Of a stretch of DNA of 58,609 nucleotides, positions 25,514 through 34,598 are shown in pieces. The notes under the pieces were generated by a model. The model saw only the letters and a program-made list of their open reading frames with translations. It made no database searches and was not told the DNA's origin. The first letter of the stretch is position 1. Each line of letters starts with the position of its first letter. Source of the DNA: Bacillus sp. CH140a_4T (lineage in GTDB: Bacteria > Bacillota > Bacilli > Bacillales > Bacillaceae_G); NCBI RefSeq assembly GCF_008923725.1, contig NZ_WBPF01000013.1:949580-1008188 (forward strand), read 5' to 3'. The translations under genes were made by a program, and so were the position numbers.

Positions 25514-25792
25514 ATGCCAATTAATCAACAACATCAATTAGAAGTGCTGAAAGATATTTTAGTCAATCACCAAAGTGATTGTTGCGGGACAGTTTCTGAA
25601 TGCGAGCAATTAGAGCGTCTCATTCAATCGTTACTCGCAAACGATAGTATAAGTAGTGATGCTAAAGCAATGCTAAACGATGTATATTCTTATAGTCAAT
25701 CGGGTAAATCTTCCTCTAATTTGGACAACCACATTTCCAATAATCAAGAACAACTTACTCAGTGGATTGCTGGAATGGACAATTTTTCTTAA
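25514..25792 (+). CDS. ytzH: YtzH-like protein
   Basis: 92 aa, hydrophilic and helical. Contains HQLEVLKDILVNHQSDCCGTVSECEQLERLIQSLL, the recognisable YtzH pattern with a CC pair and a further Cys. Function unknown. ATG follows AAAGGATGA. Gene order next to trmB and ytmP supports the name. Converges with ytmP, leaving only three bases between the stops. Confidence 0.85.
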   Translation: MPINQQHQLEVLKDILVNHQSDCCGTVSECEQLERLIQSLLANDSISSDAKAMLNDVYSYSQSGKSSSNLDNHISNNQEQLTQWIAGMDNFS

Positions 25793-25795
25793 ATA

Positions 25796-26593
25796 TTACT
25801 CTGAAGCAAGTAGCTGCTGTAAATATTGATGCCAATATTCAGCTTCTGCTTGCTGTTTTTTTGTTGTGTGCCATTGCATAGACAAAATCGTTTGTGCTAT
25901 TACATACCATCTCATACGTCTAAGCAGCGATTCATCCATTTCAATATCATAATATTCGAGCCACTCGCTCCATTCGTGGCGCGGAATGTACCAATATAAT
26001 AACATACCGAGGTCTAGAGCTGGGTCAGCAATTACAGCTCCATCCCAATCAATTAAAAACAACTCATCTTCATCCGACAATAGCCAGTTGTTATGGTTTA
26101 CATCACAATGGCATACAACGAATTCGTTGTATTCAATATCTTTTAATGAATCCATTAAATATTGAAGGCCTTGCTGAATTGTTTCATCATCCCTTATATC
26201 TCCTCTTAAAACAAGTTGCAGTTGTTGTAATAACTCTTGTGCGTGAAGCGGCTGCTTCCCAAGTCTTTGAATCATCTGTACAAGCGCTTTAGAGGAGTGT
26301 ATTTTCTTCAAAAGTTTTGCAACACGTTCTAGTTTCATATCCTCTGGCTCTAGCTTCTGTCCCGGAAGCCATTTTTGAGCAGAAATTACATCACCGTTCG
26401 TTACCCTTCTTGTCCAAAGTAATTTTGGAACAATTCCTTCTGCTGACAATACCGCTAAAAAGGGCGATGTATTCCGCTTTAAAAATAACTTCTGTTGTCC
26501 GTTTTGCGCAATATATGCATCGCCCGTTACTCCACCAGCCGGTACAAGACTCCACTCTTTTCCTAATAATTGTTCCAACCATTCCATATTCAT
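25796..26593 (-). CDS. ytmP: YtmP, aminoglycoside/choline-kinase-like phosphotransferase
   Basis: 265 aa. APH-type kinase fold: VPAGGVTGDAYIAQ at the N-terminus, Brenner motif FVVCHCDVNHNNWL (catalytic Asp near residue 163) and the metal-binding DWDGAVIADPALDLGMLLYWY. Members phosphorylate small alcohols or sugars; the YtmP substrate is unknown and no resistance role should be assumed. ATG 26593 lies after GGGTA; a second ATG two codons on is possible. A TTGACA-16-TAATTT promoter-like pair exists around 26,750-26,779. Confidence 0.87.
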   Translation of the reverse strand: MNMEWLEQLLGKEWSLVPAGGVTGDAYIAQNGQQKLFLKRNTSPFLAVLSAEGIVPKLLWTRRVTNGDVISAQKWLPGQKLEPEDMKLERVAKLLKKIHSSKALVQMIQRLGKQPLHAQELLQQLQLVLRGDIRDDETIQQGLQYLMDSLKDIEYNEFVVCHCDVNHNNWLLSDEDELFLIDWDGAVIADPALDLGMLLYWYIPRHEWSEWLEYYDIEMDESLLRRMRWYVIAQTILSMQWHTTKKQQAEAEYWHQYLQQLLASE

Positions 26594-26742
26594 TACCCGT
26601 TAACAAATCCTTATCTTTTATAGTTATGAAAAGAAAACCGCAACATTTCTACACATGTTGTGGATTCATATATTTTACTGTAAATGAAAAGAAAATTTGG
26701 CATAAGCCAAAAACTCTCTATTTTATTTTACAAAACCAGCCA

Positions 26743-26784
26743 TAGAATGACAAATTATCAAAATCGTCACCTTTGTCAATTCTA
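26743..26784 (-). promoter_or_regulatory. Candidate ytmP promoter inside a TGACAAA dyad
   Basis: TAGAATGACAAA (26743-26754) and TTTGTCAATTCTA (26772-26784) form an inverted repeat with one extra base. On the minus strand TTGACA (26779-26774) and TAATTT, 16 bases on, sit inside it. A third TTTGTCA is at about 26,817. It could be a regulated promoter for ytmP or a weak amyX terminator. Confidence 0.4.
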
Positions 26785-26819
26785 CATTTATTACATTCTC
26801 ATCGTCAAGTAGCGATTTG

Positions 26820-28961
26820 TCACATTATCGTCAATATATACGTGCTAATTGGAGCGAGCCTAAGTTCCTTTCCTCTAAATGAAGAAATTGGCTCTATTTT
26901 CGCTTGCTTTTCGTTTACTAACACATGCCACATTTCTTCTTTCGGAAGTTGCACCGTTTTAGCTTCTAAACCACTATTAAATAAAACGACAATCTCTTTC
27001 CACGGCCCAAACGCTTCTACATGCTCTAGGTGGTATGCAAGTACTTCTGGAGATGTTTGCAAAAAAGTCATATGTTTTTTTATAAGATCTGCGTTTTGTA
27101 ATCGGAATGCTCTGTGCTCTTTGCGAATCGCAATTAAACCTTTTATATAGTGAACGGTCTCTATCTCTTTCTCTTTTTGATCCCAATCTAATTGATTAAT
27201 TTCATCATTGGCATTATAACTATTTTCATTCCCTTGCTTCGTACGATAAAACTCTTGCCCAGCATGTAAGAAAGGAATACCTTGCGACAGAATCACCATT
27301 GCGCTCGCTAGAAGGTGGCGTTTTTTCAAAATCTCCTCTGGCTCTTCATTACTGCGCATTAGTTTATCCCACATCGTCATATTGTCATGGCATTCTACAT
27401 AGTTAATGCTTTGCACAGGCTCTAGAAACAAACCTGTTTCTTTCATACGCAAAAGGCTTCCTGATGCTATATACTGCAAATGATTACAGTCTACATGCCC
27501 ACCAAATGCAAAACCACGTTTATTTATATGAAAGGTACTCCCTTTTATCCCATCACGAAATTGATCATTAAATTGCGCAATATACGGCATTTTCTTTGCA
27601 TTATTTAACGTTGCTTTTTCTTCGGCAGGAAGTGGTGTTTGTAGCTCCCACCCTTCTCCTAATAACAATGCATCTCGCTTTATGTTTCGCACTTCTTTTT
27701 CTATTATATTCATTGTATCAACATCTATAATTCCCATTAAGTCGAACCGGAATCCATCAACATTGTATTCAGTAAGCCAATATAAAATAGACTCTACAAT
27801 GAATTTCCTTATCATTTTTCGTTCAGATGCTATATCATTCCCGACTCCCGTCCCATTAGAAGGCATACCATTTTCACCATGACGGAAATAATATCCTGGG
27901 ACAAGCTTTTCAAATGATGATAGCTCTCTTTCATAAACATGATTATATACAACATCTATAATCACTCTAATGTCATGCTCATGAAATGTTTCAATTAACT
28001 GTTTACACTCTACTATCCTGTTATATGGATCAGAGGGATTTGTAGCATAATATCCCGTTGGCGCATTGTAATATAATGGATTGTAACCCCAATTATAGGC
28101 AGAGGAAGGATTCGCCTCATCTACACCACCGAAACAATATAAAGGTAATAACTCAACATGTGTAACACCTAAATCTTTTATATGAGACAAGCCTGTCAAC
28201 GTCCCATTTTCCCCTGTTGTTCCTTCTTCCATTAGCCCTTTATACGTTCCTTTTTTACTCACTCCACTATTCGGATGAATAGTAGCATCACGAATATGCA
28301 GTTCATACAATATAGCATCTGTCATTGACTGTAATGGCGGTAATTGCTCTCGCTTTGTTACATTTGTCTTTTCCAAATCGATAACAATGCCGTACTTCCC
28401 ATTTACAGTCACTGACTTTGCGTAAGGATCCACCGCTTCATTCCATATTAAATTAATACAAACAAGAAATGTATACTTTGCTCCGGCTAAATCGCCTTGT
28501 AATGTATGAGTCCAAACTCCATTTTCTCCTCTATACATTTCATGATCGATATACTCTTTATCACTTTTATAAATCCTTATTTTTGCAAGTCTCGCAGTTG
28601 GAGCCCATACTTTAAATATAGTTGCTTCTTTTTGATACACAGCACCTAAATCAGTACCTTCGTAATAATACTTTTCATCAAAAATCGCCGTTCTTATGAC
28701 AGCACCTATTTGTAAATCTGTTTCTTCATTCCGTTCATCTCGTACTGTATAATACTTCCCCACATCTAGCGGCTCTTCTATAAAGCACTCATACTTCGTT
28801 GCATCCGGAAGCGCAATTGTATGAGCAATCGGTAAATCTTTCACGTTACTTCCTTCTTGCAAACGAAATGTCCGGCTTGTTCCATACGCATGTGGGAGCA
28901 AAATTGTAATTTTATTCATTTCATCTAAGTAGGCATCAAATGGACGTTTTACTTTCAGCAT
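26820..28961 (-). CDS. amyX: Type I pullulanase AmyX
   Basis: 713 aa. An N-terminal region and a CBM48-like domain (AIFDEKYYYEGTDLGAVY, TIFKVWAPTARLAKI) precede the GH13 barrel. Seen are YNWGYNP (type I pullulanase mark), DVVYNH (region I, near residue 337), GFRFDLMG (region II, nucleophile Asp near 405), LLGEGWE (region III acid) and ECHDNMT (region IV near 522). It debranches alpha-1,6 links of pullulan/glycogen in the cytosol; no signal peptide. ATG 28961 follows GATGGTGA and starts at MLKVKRPFDAYLDEM; an in-frame ATG 15 codons upstream is not supported. Confidence 0.95.
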   Translation of the reverse strand: MLKVKRPFDAYLDEMNKITILLPHAYGTSRTFRLQEGSNVKDLPIAHTIALPDATKYECFIEEPLDVGKYYTVRDERNEETDLQIGAVIRTAIFDEKYYYEGTDLGAVYQKEATIFKVWAPTARLAKIRIYKSDKEYIDHEMYRGENGVWTHTLQGDLAGAKYTFLVCINLIWNEAVDPYAKSVTVNGKYGIVIDLEKTNVTKREQLPPLQSMTDAILYELHIRDATIHPNSGVSKKGTYKGLMEEGTTGENGTLTGLSHIKDLGVTHVELLPLYCFGGVDEANPSSAYNWGYNPLYYNAPTGYYATNPSDPYNRIVECKQLIETFHEHDIRVIIDVVYNHVYERELSSFEKLVPGYYFRHGENGMPSNGTGVGNDIASERKMIRKFIVESILYWLTEYNVDGFRFDLMGIIDVDTMNIIEKEVRNIKRDALLLGEGWELQTPLPAEEKATLNNAKKMPYIAQFNDQFRDGIKGSTFHINKRGFAFGGHVDCNHLQYIASGSLLRMKETGLFLEPVQSINYVECHDNMTMWDKLMRSNEEPEEILKKRHLLASAMVILSQGIPFLHAGQEFYRTKQGNENSYNANDEINQLDWDQKEKEIETVHYIKGLIAIRKEHRAFRLQNADLIKKHMTFLQTSPEVLAYHLEHVEAFGPWKEIVVLFNSGLEAKTVQLPKEEMWHVLVNEKQAKIEPISSFRGKELRLAPISTYILTIM

Positions 28962-29098
28962 AAAAAAATCACCATCATTCTTAAAGTTAAATGAAACGAG
29001 CTGCAAATGATAAGGCTTTTCTTATCAGCAACACCCTATACAGTAACACATTGTTCTTTATAGTATATTCACCTGTATAAAAAACGTTTTCATACATT

Positions 29099-29644
29099 CT
29101 ATTTTTGTAATTTTATTTCAGCAATTGCTTTATACTTCGGTGTCTCCTTCACGTGAGATTCGTATAAAGTAATCGTATCCGCTTGAAATGATATTTCAGG
29201 CACTTCCTTTATATGTTCTAAATCAAACTTCTCTTCTCCTACCCATTTACGAGCAACAGTAATATGCGGATGATACGGGCGAGTTTCTAAAGAAAAGCCA
29301 TTCCCTTCACAAATAGCGTGCACTTGCTTTTGTAATTGAAACAAATCGTGATTCTCGCTTACCTTCGACCAAAAAATACGCGGTCTATCTTCCATACCGA
29401 ACGTTGAAAATCCTTGTAATGTGAACGATAGTTCCTTTGTTTCTGTAAGTGTTTGTAATCCATTCTGTATTCCTTCTAATTGTTCCTCTGTCGCACTACC
29501 TAAAAATGAAAGGGTAATATGATAGTCTTCTTTATGTACCCACGAACGAAATGGCAATTCCTCTTTCATTTCCTCTTTATGAATAGACAGCACTTCTTTT
29601 ATATGATTTGGTAAAGTAATCGCGACAAAATAATGCGGCTCCAT
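29099..29644 (-). CDS. thpR: RNA 2',3'-cyclic phosphodiesterase (ThpR/LigT)
   Basis: 181 aa. 2H phosphoesterase with its two HxTx motifs: DYHITLSFLG (near residue 44) and YHPHITVARKW (near 127). It opens 2',3'-cyclic phosphates on RNA ends and can ligate tRNA halves in vitro. ATG 29644 is nine bases after AAGGAG; the ATG two codons upstream is too close. Monocistronic, with an ATATATCG repeat half in the spacer on the pepV side. Confidence 0.9.
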   Translation of the reverse strand: MEPHYFVAITLPNHIKEVLSIHKEEMKEELPFRSWVHKEDYHITLSFLGSATEEQLEGIQNGLQTLTETKELSFTLQGFSTFGMEDRPRIFWSKVSENHDLFQLQKQVHAICEGNGFSLETRPYHPHITVARKWVGEEKFDLEHIKEVPEISFQADTITLYESHVKETPKYKAIAEIKLQK

Positions 29645-29747
29645 GTACATCTTCTCCTTCTTTCTATTGTTGCTTTTCTTTCTTATCTCATTCAAGCGAA
29701 AAGAATCAAACTTCCCTACAAGTCTAACCAAATTAAGGTTGGGCTAA

Positions 29748-29790
29748 TAAATCAAATTATATCGGCTTAACAACAAACAATACGTAACAG
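29748..29790. repeat. ATATATCG dispersed repeat, short copy
   Basis: CAAATTATATCGGCTTAACAA is followed by an A-rich tail that runs into the pepV terminator, the same order as in other copies. Confidence 0.5.
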
Positions 29791-29825
29791 AAAACCGTCC
29801 CAAAGTATGTATCGGGACGGTCTCC
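29790..29825 (-). terminator. Terminator of pepV
   Basis: Perfect ACCGTCCC/GGGACGGT stem with a 12-base loop and TTTTC on the minus strand. Confidence 0.83.
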
Positions 29826-29842
29826 TATTATTTATATATCTA

Positions 29843-31249
29843 TTACTTCGCTAATTCATGAATTGCTTGCGCGTAAATTGCTGTTGCTTTTAATAAGTCT
29901 TCAATTTCAATGTACTCGTCTTTTTGATGCGCAAGTTCTTCTTTTCCAGGGAACAACGGACCAAACGCAACACCAGCTTTCAATGAACGAGCGTAAGTAC
30001 CGCCGCCGATTGCTAATAGCTCTGCTTTTTCTCCTGTTTGTTCTTCATATACGCGTTGCAACGTACGAATTAACACATGGTCTTTATCAACGTGATGCGG
30101 GCGAGAGTTCGAATAGTCCGCTACTTCAAATCCATGAGTACCAACGTATTCTTTTAACTTCGCAATCATCTCTTCAAAGTTAGTCGTAACTGGATAACGT
30201 ACATTTAATCCTAAATTACCACCAGTCTCTTTCGTATAAGAAAGACGACCAACATTTACTGTTAACGGACCGCTAACTTCATCTTTATAGGCGATAGTAG
30301 CCTTTTCACCATAAATATCACCAGTAAATGTTTCTATTGCAAATGTTGCAAACGAAGCTCCTTTTCCATCAAGAGCGACTTTCGTTAAGAAGTTTGCCAG
30401 TAATAAACCGGCATTCTCACCCTTCTCCGGAGTAGATCCGTGAGCTGAAATCCCTTTAATTTGCAACGTCACCTTATTACCTTCTACAATGGCTTCACCT
30501 ATTTTTTTAGCAGTTTGTAAATACTCCTCATATGCTACTGTAAGTGCATTTACATCTTCTCCTATAATAATTGCTTCTGCAAAATCAGGAACCATATTTA
30601 AACGGCGACCTGATTCAAATGAAACAAGTTCATATGTACCTTTCTTCTCTTCACTACCACTTTGCACAACTTGTATATCAGAAATTCCTTTTTCTGCATT
30701 AATAATTGGAAAATCTGCGTCTGGCGCAAAACCGATTGTTGGCATTTCTTCATTTTTAAAGTAGTGATCTACACATTTCCAATTGCTTTCCTCATCTGTT
30801 CCTAAAATCATGCGAACGCGTTTTGAAAGAGGTAAACCTAATTCTTTCACAATTTTCATCGCATAATAAGCTGCCATCGTTGGGCCTTTATCGTCAATTG
30901 CACCACGCGCAAAAATCTTTCCGTCGCGAATATCTGCACTATATGCAGGAGTCGTCCAGCCATCTCCTTCTGGTACAACGTCAACGTGACAAAGAATACC
31001 TACTAACTCTTCTCCTTGTCCCATTTCAAGATGACCTGCATATCCTTCTAAATTTTTAGAAGCAAAGCCTTCTGTTTCCCCTTTATGTAACATAAACGAT
31101 AAAGCTTTTTCTACACCTTCGCCGAATGGTGCGCCCTCTTTCGCCGATTCTTCTTCCCATACACTTTTAATTTGTAAAAATTGTTGTGTATCACGAATTA
31201 AATCATCTTTTCGTTTTGCAACTTCTTCTGTCCAATTAATTGCTGACAT
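29843..31249 (-). CDS. pepV: Dipeptidase PepV (M20)
   Basis: 468 aa. M20 di-zinc peptidase: LCHVDVVPEGDGW (first His/Asp), ARGAIDDKGPTMAAYYA (bridging Asp), GTDEESNWKCVDHYF (catalytic Glu), and the late GGTYARSLKAGVAFGPLFPG loop with His in ELAHQKDEYI. It cleaves dipeptides with an unblocked N-terminus in the cytosol. ATG 31249 is preceded by AAGGATGG; an in-frame codon six upstream overlaps that site. Monocistronic. Confidence 0.94.
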   Translation of the reverse strand: MSAINWTEEVAKRKDDLIRDTQQFLQIKSVWEEESAKEGAPFGEGVEKALSFMLHKGETEGFASKNLEGYAGHLEMGQGEELVGILCHVDVVPEGDGWTTPAYSADIRDGKIFARGAIDDKGPTMAAYYAMKIVKELGLPLSKRVRMILGTDEESNWKCVDHYFKNEEMPTIGFAPDADFPIINAEKGISDIQVVQSGSEEKKGTYELVSFESGRRLNMVPDFAEAIIIGEDVNALTVAYEEYLQTAKKIGEAIVEGNKVTLQIKGISAHGSTPEKGENAGLLLANFLTKVALDGKGASFATFAIETFTGDIYGEKATIAYKDEVSGPLTVNVGRLSYTKETGGNLGLNVRYPVTTNFEEMIAKLKEYVGTHGFEVADYSNSRPHHVDKDHVLIRTLQRVYEEQTGEKAELLAIGGGTYARSLKAGVAFGPLFPGKEELAHQKDEYIEIEDLLKATAIYAQAIHELAK

Positions 31250-31606
31250 CACGCATCCATCCTTCACTATATTGTTTCTTTCATCATAACAAACCGAAAT
31301 CTCTTATGCTATACACGAAAACCAAATACCGAACAATTGTAATATTTCAGATATTTCTTATTAGTTTTTCTTTTATTTTCCCAAAAAAATTTGCAGGAAT
31401 TTGGCGTTTTACGTAGAATTTTATGTGTTAGTTGACTGACCATATATATAATGTCAACTACCAATATTTTTCTATATGAATATTTGTTAAACTTTTGTAA
31501 AATTTAAGTAGATTAAAGCATGAATTTTATCATGTAGAGTACAATGGTAGTAACGACCTTCTTTCCTGAATGGGGTCAAAAAAACTAGTAGAGGAGTGGT
31601 TTTCTC
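31250..31606. other. Divergent pepV-ytzE intergenic region
   Basis: About 350 A/T-rich bases without a supported gene. A TACAAT hexamer (31540-31545) may be the -10 of ytzE. GACC...GGGTC (about 31,555-31,577), followed by seven As, is a weak stem that would terminate minus-strand transcripts. Nothing else is recognised. Confidence 0.5.
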
Positions 31607-31828
31607 TTGAAACCTACAACTACTCGTATGCTAACACGCATTAAATCAATTTATATGTACATCAATGAAAACGGAACGGTAACGACGAAAGACCTTGTAG
31701 ATGAGTTCGGGATCACACCGCGAACGATACAACGTGATCTAAATGTGTTGCAGTTTAATGAACTCGTGTATAGCCCTTGCCGCGGTAAGTGGACAACAAC
31801 AGGAAAGAAAGTGAGAATGACCTCATAA
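31607..31828 (+). CDS. ytzE: YtzE, DeoR-type HTH protein
   Basis: 73 aa: the N-terminal DeoR helix-turn-helix only (RIKSIYMYINENGTVTTKDLVDEFGITPRTIQRDLNVL), lacking the usual sugar-phosphate sensor domain. The HTH domain is complete, so this is a natural short form known as YtzE in Bacillus. The TTG start is preceded by GAGGAG. Its target genes are unknown; it is divergent from pepV. Ends in a strong terminator shared with the pseudouridine synthase gene. Confidence 0.85.
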   Translation: MKPTTTRMLTRIKSIYMYINENGTVTTKDLVDEFGITPRTIQRDLNVLQFNELVYSPCRGKWTTTGKKVRMTS

Positions 31829-31858
31829 TGAAAAAATAATTGTATGTAAATAAATACA

Positions 31859-31893
31859 TACCCCTTTCTAACTCATTAGAAAGGGGTCTTTTC
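31859..31893 (+). terminator. Terminator of ytzE and the convergent rsuA-like gene
   Basis: Perfect ACCCCTTTCT/AGAAAGGGGT stem with an eight-base loop; TCTTTT follows on the plus strand. Confidence 0.82.
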
Positions 31894-31910
31894 TGCGCCG
31901 AAAAACAGCA

Positions 31911-32639
31911 CTATTTCTCAGTATCTACTTGATATGTTTTTAACATCTCTACTTCTTCATCTGATAGCTCTCGGTATTCTCCAAGTTCTAACTCTTCATC
32001 TAATACTAACGGTCCCATCTCTGTTCTCTTTAGGTAGACTACTTTTTTCCCTACCGCTTCAAACATACGCTTCACTTGATGGAACTTTCCTTCTGTAATG
32101 ACAAGCTCGATTTCAGAAATCTCCTCACTTTTTAATATTGTAAGTGCACCTGGCTTTGTTTCATAGCCATCATCTAAAATAACACCTTTAGCAAACTCTT
32201 TTACATCCTCTTCTGTTACTACTCCTGCAACGTGTGCATAATATTTTTTCGGCACATGCTTTTTCGGAGATAACAATTGATGTGATAACTTCCCGTCATT
32301 TGTTATCAATAAGAAACCTTCCGTATCAATATCAAGTCGTCCAACTGGGAACGGATCAAAGATTGCATCTTCTAACTCTAATAAATCTATTACTGTTTCA
32401 TGATTATCATCTTCTGTCGCTGAAATAACGCCTTGTGGTTTATGCAACATTAAGTAAACAAACTCTTTATATTCCACAACTTCTCCGTGAATCATAACTT
32501 CTTGCTCTTCTACATTTACATGAACCTTCGCATCTTTCACTGGCGTTCCATCAATTTTCACAACGCCGTCTTTCAATAATTTCTTTACTTCTTTTCTACT
32601 TCCATATCCCATATTTGCTAATAATTTATCTAATCTCAC
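31911..32639 (-). CDS. 16S rRNA pseudouridine synthase, RsuA family (YtzG-like)
   Basis: 242 aa. S4 domain first (MRLDKLLANMGYGSRKEVKKLLKDGVVKIDG), then the RsuA catalytic domain with YLMLHKPQGVISAT and the catalytic Asp in GRLDIDTEGFLLITND, ending with EGKFHQVKRMFEAVGKKV. It isomerises one uridine in 16S rRNA (U516-type). GTG 32639 gives the usual MRLDK start six bases after AGGTG; the GTG three codons upstream lies within that site. Next to ytgP as in B. subtilis. Confidence 0.9.
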   Translation of the reverse strand: MRLDKLLANMGYGSRKEVKKLLKDGVVKIDGTPVKDAKVHVNVEEQEVMIHGEVVEYKEFVYLMLHKPQGVISATEDDNHETVIDLLELEDAIFDPFPVGRLDIDTEGFLLITNDGKLSHQLLSPKKHVPKKYYAHVAGVVTEEDVKEFAKGVILDDGYETKPGALTILKSEEISEIELVITEGKFHQVKRMFEAVGKKVVYLKRTEMGPLVLDEELELGEYRELSDEEVEMLKTYQVDTEK

Positions 32640-32664
32640 GTTTTTCACCTTCTTTGTTTATCAT

Positions 32665-32696
32665 AGAAAAGGGGACGTAATTACGCCCCTTTTGAT
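32665..32696 (-). terminator. Terminator of ytgP/murJ
   Basis: AAAAGGGGCGT/ACGTCCCCTTTT stem with an AATT loop overlaps the last codons of the flippase gene. Confidence 0.8.
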
Positions 32697-34333
32697 TTCA
32701 ACTTTATTTTGAATCTATTGCCAAGTTTACGCTGGATTTTCTCTAACGCTTCTCCGCCAAATACTCGTTCAAGTACTCCTGTGCGAATTGCTAACAATCC
32801 GTACACAAGACCACCAATACCTGCACAAACCACAACTGTAATAAGAGCACCCATTCGGCCATCAGGCGAAATCATGAAGGACAGAATCCATTGTGATAAC
32901 TTTACAGTAATGACCATTACAAGTGTTAATACTGCAATTTGGAATGTTCTCTTATATACAACACCAAATGAATAGTGTACATGTTTTTTGATTTGTCTAT
33001 TCGTATACCATACGGAAGCTAAGAATCCGACTGCAGTAGCTAAAATCGCTCCAACTGTACCGAAATAACGAATAAAGATTACGTTACATACGAATTTCAA
33101 AATAACACCCATAATAAGCGCGACAATCGCATGTTTTTGTTGGTTGATTCCTTGCAGAATTGCTGCTGTTACTGTAAATAAAGCGAATAACAACGCAACC
33201 GGTGCATACCACATTAACACTTGTCCACCTAGTGGATCTGAGTCATAGAACGCAGTATAAATTGGGTATGCAAGTGTTGAAATACCCACAACTGCTGGCA
33301 ATGTTAAGAACATATTTGCCTGGAATGTTTGTGTAATTTGTAACTTTAAATAACGGTATTGTTTTTCAGTAAATGATTTTGTAATCGCTGGTACAAGCGT
33401 TAAACTAAACGCTGTTGCAAGTGATACAGGAATCATAATTAATTTATGTGTCCACATTGTGAAAATACCAAGCGCTCTCTCTGCAATATCACCTTGGCCA
33501 ATCGCCTGCATAATTGAGTTAAATGTCAATGTATCAATTTGTTGATATAAAGGAATTGTTAACCCAATTACAACGTAAGGAATCGCATATGCAAATAATT
33601 CTTTAAATAATTGAACGGTACTCACTGTCGATTCTGGTACAGTTTGTTCAATTAAATATTGATCCAAATGTTTTTTACGTTTTAACCAGTACCAAATAAG
33701 TACACCGAGCGCTCCAACTGCTGAAACGAACGCAGCAAATGTCGCTACCCCAACTGCTGTTGCAACTGTACCGCCAAGTACTTTAATAACGATAAAACTA
33801 CCCGCTAATAAAAAGACGATACGAATAATTTGCTCAATAATTTGCGAAACAGTAGTCGGTCCCATCGATTGGTGACCTTGGAAATAACCACGAATTAAAC
33901 TCGCTGCTGGTACAACAATAAGAGCAAAACTTACAAGACGAATAATCGTCGTAACTTCTCCTATATTACTGTGTACACTTTGTTTACCAAGCATTGCTTC
34001 TGCAAACAGTGGCGCTGTCATGTATAGAACTAGGAACGAAAGAACTCCTGTTACTATCATCATAACCATTCCCGAGCGGAACATTCTCCGGCTCGTTTTA
34101 TAATCGCCAAGCGCATTATATTTGGAAACAAATTTTGAAACAGCAAGCGGTACCCCTGCCGTTGCAATACTTAAAAAGATCGTATATGGAATGTATCCAT
34201 ATGTATAGAGCGTTCCGCCTTCTGTACCTACTAATGCATGAAACGGAAAGACGTAAATCATGCCTAAGAACTTTACTAAAAATGTCCCTAACGTAACAAT
34301 AAGCGTCCCGCGCAGAAATTTCGAATCGGACAT
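32681..34333 (-). CDS. ytgP: Lipid II flippase MurJ-type, YtgP
   Basis: 550 aa, a MOP-superfamily (polysaccharide_synt/MviN-like) protein with about 14 transmembrane helices. It starts FLRGTLIVTLGTFLVKFLGMIYVFPFHALVG, typical of the YtgP/SpoVB group. In B. subtilis YtgP is reported to act as MurJ, moving lipid II outward for cell-wall synthesis. ATG follows GGAGG. A basic C-terminal tail ends the protein. SpoVB paralogues exist, but the neighbours (ytfP, ytzG, ytzE) fit YtgP. Confidence 0.92.
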   Translation of the reverse strand: MSDSKFLRGTLIVTLGTFLVKFLGMIYVFPFHALVGTEGGTLYTYGYIPYTIFLSIATAGVPLAVSKFVSKYNALGDYKTSRRMFRSGMVMMIVTGVLSFLVLYMTAPLFAEAMLGKQSVHSNIGEVTTIIRLVSFALIVVPAASLIRGYFQGHQSMGPTTVSQIIEQIIRIVFLLAGSFIVIKVLGGTVATAVGVATFAAFVSAVGALGVLIWYWLKRKKHLDQYLIEQTVPESTVSTVQLFKELFAYAIPYVVIGLTIPLYQQIDTLTFNSIMQAIGQGDIAERALGIFTMWTHKLIMIPVSLATAFSLTLVPAITKSFTEKQYRYLKLQITQTFQANMFLTLPAVVGISTLAYPIYTAFYDSDPLGGQVLMWYAPVALLFALFTVTAAILQGINQQKHAIVALIMGVILKFVCNVIFIRYFGTVGAILATAVGFLASVWYTNRQIKKHVHYSFGVVYKRTFQIAVLTLVMVITVKLSQWILSFMISPDGRMGALITVVVCAGIGGLVYGLLAIRTGVLERVFGGEALEKIQRKLGNRFKIKLKSKGA

Positions 34334-34598
34334 ACAAAAATCCTCCTACATCTACATAAAGTGAAACTATAATTAATGGAACTATTCGAGCATTTACGGG
34401 CTGCCAAACTCCCTATTTATTTCTCTTACATCTTAAGGTTTTAGTCTTATTACCCGCAAATAGCAGGATAGTGCTGAACTCTAACTTTTGTATTGTACCA
34501 CAATTCTCTCCTTAAGCAGTACTTCACTCTATTTTTCTTTTAAGGGAAAACATGCTATTCTTTTAGGCAGGAAATGTAGAAAATGAGGTCGATATATT

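Noticed and set aside
25346-25537. 63-codon minus-strand frame before trmB
   Set aside because: No ribosome site, overlaps the ytzH start, and its end coincides with the hairpin; better explained as leader or spacer.
25796-26593. YtmP as an aminoglycoside-resistance enzyme
   Set aside because: Only the general kinase fold and motifs are shared; the gene sits in a conserved housekeeping neighbourhood.
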